This document shows, one piece after another, positions 62,906 through 64,000 of a stretch of 64,000 nt of DNA (positions are counted from its first letter, which is position 1; every line of letters starts with the position of its first letter). A model generated the notes under the pieces. It saw only the letters and a list, made by a program, of their open reading frames with translations, ran no database searches and was not told the origin of the DNA. This DNA is from Amorphoplanes digitatis. GTDB lineage: Bacteria > Actinomycetota > Actinomycetes > Mycobacteriales > Micromonosporaceae. The stretch covers positions 2,970,501 through 3,034,500 of the forward strand of contig NZ_JACHNH010000001.1 of NCBI RefSeq assembly GCF_014205335.1. The letters run 5' to 3'. Position numbers and translations under genes: made by a program.

Positions 62906-63495
62906 GGCGCCAGGTACCGGTCGAGGAGCAGCCGCAGCTCGGCGTCGAGGTCGGCCTCGGTGATTCCGTCGGTCATCGTGGCGGCCGAGATGACGAAGCC
63001 GTGCAGGGCGAGCAGCACGGCGCGGCTGAGCAGCTCGGCGGGCCCGGCGCGCACCGAGCCGTCGGCGTGGCCCTCGCCGATGAGCTCCACCAGCCCGGCG
63101 AGCATCCGGTCCTGGCTGGTGCCGCGGCGGTCCACCAGGTACGGCAGCAGCACCTCGGGGTCCAGCTCGACGATGCGGCGGAACACCGGGTGCTCGCGCA
63201 GCTGCCGGGCGCCGGTGGCGAGGCCGTCGACGAGCCGCTGCCGGGAGCGCTCGCCGGTCGCGCCGTCCTGTGCGCGCACCGCGAGCTCGCCCCACTCGCG
63301 GGTCATCAGGTCGCCCACCAGCGACGCCATGTCGGGCCAGCGCCGGTACATGGTCATGCGGGAGACGCCGGCGCGGCGGGCGACGTCGGTGAGCGTGGTG
63401 CGCCGTAGCCCGACGGCGAGAACGCAGTCACGGGCGGCGTCGAGCAGCGCATCTTCGGTCGTACGCCGCTCAGGGGTGTTACGACTGGACGTCAT
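62902..63495 (-). CDS. TetR-family regulator of the glpD/flavoprotein pair
   Basis: A 197-residue TetR protein. The HTH is clear: TEDALLDAARDCVLAVGLRRTTLTDVARRAGVSRMTMYRRWPDMASLVGDL at residues 13-63. The C-terminal helical domain is of the acyl/lipid-sensing type by size only. It is translated with glpD. Only 17 bp separate its ATG from that of the divergent flavoprotein gene, and this gap holds an imperfect palindrome likely to be its operator. It probably represses both directions. Confidence 0.9.
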   Translation of the reverse strand: MTSSRNTPERRTTEDALLDAARDCVLAVGLRRTTLTDVARRAGVSRMTMYRRWPDMASLVGDLMTREWGELAVRAQDGATGERSRQRLVDGLATGARQLREHPVFRRIVELDPEVLLPYLVDRRGTSQDRMLAGLVELIGEGHADGSVRAGPAELLSRAVLLALHGFVISAATMTDGITEADLDAELRLLLDRYLAP

Positions 63496-63510
63496 GTGTC
63501 ACAGTGTAAC
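63496..63510. promoter_or_regulatory. imperfect palindrome in 17-bp divergent gap, candidate TetR operator
   Basis: GTGTCACAGTGTAAC contains GTCAC and GTAAC arms around AGT, one mismatch from perfect. It fills nearly the whole gap between the two divergent start codons (63495 and 63513), so a bound repressor would block both genes. Confidence 0.5.
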
Positions 63511-63512
63511 TC

Positions 63513-64000
63513 ATGAATGACCTGCATTACGTGGCCCGATGGGGCGACCCCGCCGACGCCCTGACGCTCCCGCCCGCCGTCGCCGCCCTGCTCGGCACCG
63601 CGCTGGGCGTCAAGGCGGCCCGCCCCGCCGCGCACGCCGCGGTGCTGCCCCCGGTCACCCTCGACGCTTCGGTGCTCGACGACCTGCGCGCCGCGTGCGC
63701 GCGGGTGGACACCGACGACGCCGCCCGGCTGGCGCACGCCGCCGGCAAGTCCACCGAGGACCTGCTGCGGCTGCGCGCCGGCGACGCGCCCGGCGCGCCG
63801 GACGCGGTGGCCCGGCCGGGCGGCCACGACGAGGTCGAGGCGCTGCTCGCGGCCTGCGCGCGGCATCACGTCGCCGTCGTGCCGTTCGGCGGCGGCACGT
63901 CGGTGGTCGGCGGCCTCGCCGCCGACCGCGCGGGCTTCGCCGGCGTGCTCGCCCTCGACCTCGCCGGCCTCGGCCGGCTGCTGCGGCTCGACCCGGTGTC
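63513..64000 (+). CDS. FAD-binding oxidase, alkyldihydroxyacetonephosphate synthase-like (5' part)
   Basis: The first 162 codons are present and the gene runs off the window end. The start MNDLHYVARWGDP and PFGGGTSVVGGL near residue 117 are the PCMH-type FAD-binding signature of the AGPS/glycolate oxidase group. AGPS swaps an acyl for an alkyl chain on acyl-DHAP in ether-lipid synthesis. The neighbours glpD and TetR match the order in mycobacteria (glpD1, TetR, flavoprotein, then a diacylglycerol kinase), so a lipid kinase may follow beyond 64000. The ether-lipid role in bacteria is inferred. Confidence 0.85.
   Translation, partial: MNDLHYVARWGDPADALTLPPAVAALLGTALGVKAARPAAHAAVLPPVTLDASVLDDLRAACARVDTDDAARLAHAAGKSTEDLLRLRAGDAPGAPDAVARPGGHDEVEALLAACARHHVAVVPFGGGTSVVGGLAADRAGFAGVLALDLAGLGRLLRLDPV

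Overview
The window is very GC-rich. Genes are packed and often joined by 4-nt ATGA/GTGA overlaps, GTG starts are common, and regulators include TetR, ROK, LuxR and SigE-type sigma factors. This fits a filamentous actinomycete chromosome, probably Micromonosporaceae/Actinoplanes-like; the family-level guess is inference. No tRNA, rRNA, CRISPR array or insertion sequence was seen.

Layout: (1) 1-4052: 3' end of a 2-hydroxyacid dehydrogenase, a dolichyl-phosphate-type glycosyltransferase, then a P450 with a fused ferredoxin/ferredoxin-reductase partner. (2) 4127-13200: five-gene operon for an APC permease, a DUF1989 pair, a biotin-dependent urea/guanidine carboxylase and allophanate hydrolase. 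A divergent TetR gene and a perfect palindrome stand at its head; it is best read as guanidine (or urea) nitrogen assimilation. (3) 13197-19771: sulfonate/organosulfur operon: SsuA, SsuC and SsuB transporter, two flavin-dependent monooxygenases, an aldo/keto reductase and a flavin reductase. (4) 19939-24053: ROK regulator, then furA-katG peroxide defence. (5) 24128-29668: an 1846-residue hybrid Ser/Thr kinase/ATPase/histidine kinase. (6) 29707-38777: a translationally coupled operon with no close counterpart I recognise: nitroreductase, AfsA-like double hotdog protein, ICMT-like methyltransferase, PEP-synthase-like phosphotransferase, FabH-like ketosynthase, SnoaL-like protein, P450, UbiA prenyltransferase and TetR. 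It looks like a small, possibly autoregulator-type, biosynthetic cluster. (7) 39038-44063: methionine aminopeptidase, SAM methyltransferase, NlpC/P60 hydrolase with a structured leader, WD40 propeller, EAL protein, lipoprotein. (8) 44196-48618: aldolase, HAD phosphatase, DhaL and DhaK operon with a LuxR/GAF regulator. (9) 48650-58568: SGNH hydrolase, CbiZ, aquaporin, M20 peptidase with MFS exporter, TPR protein with 120-bp DNA repeats, DUF6086-like protein, nitrilase, HAF-repeat protein. (10) 58565-64000: SigE-type sigma factor, two adjacent proteins with RHIM-like amyloid motifs, Nudix hydrolase, and GlpD-TetR-flavoprotein.

How they work together: regions 2 and 3 are self-contained nitrogen and sulfur scavenging units (transporter, oxidising or carboxylating enzyme, finishing enzyme). 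Region 6 joins fatty-acid-type condensation, prenylation, methylation, oxidation and a PEP-synthase-like phosphotransferase, and its TetR gene leads directly into the giant sensor kinase. The 59-61 kb pair may be a signalling assembly built on amyloid-like motifs. The least explained systems are region 6 and the RHIM-like pair.
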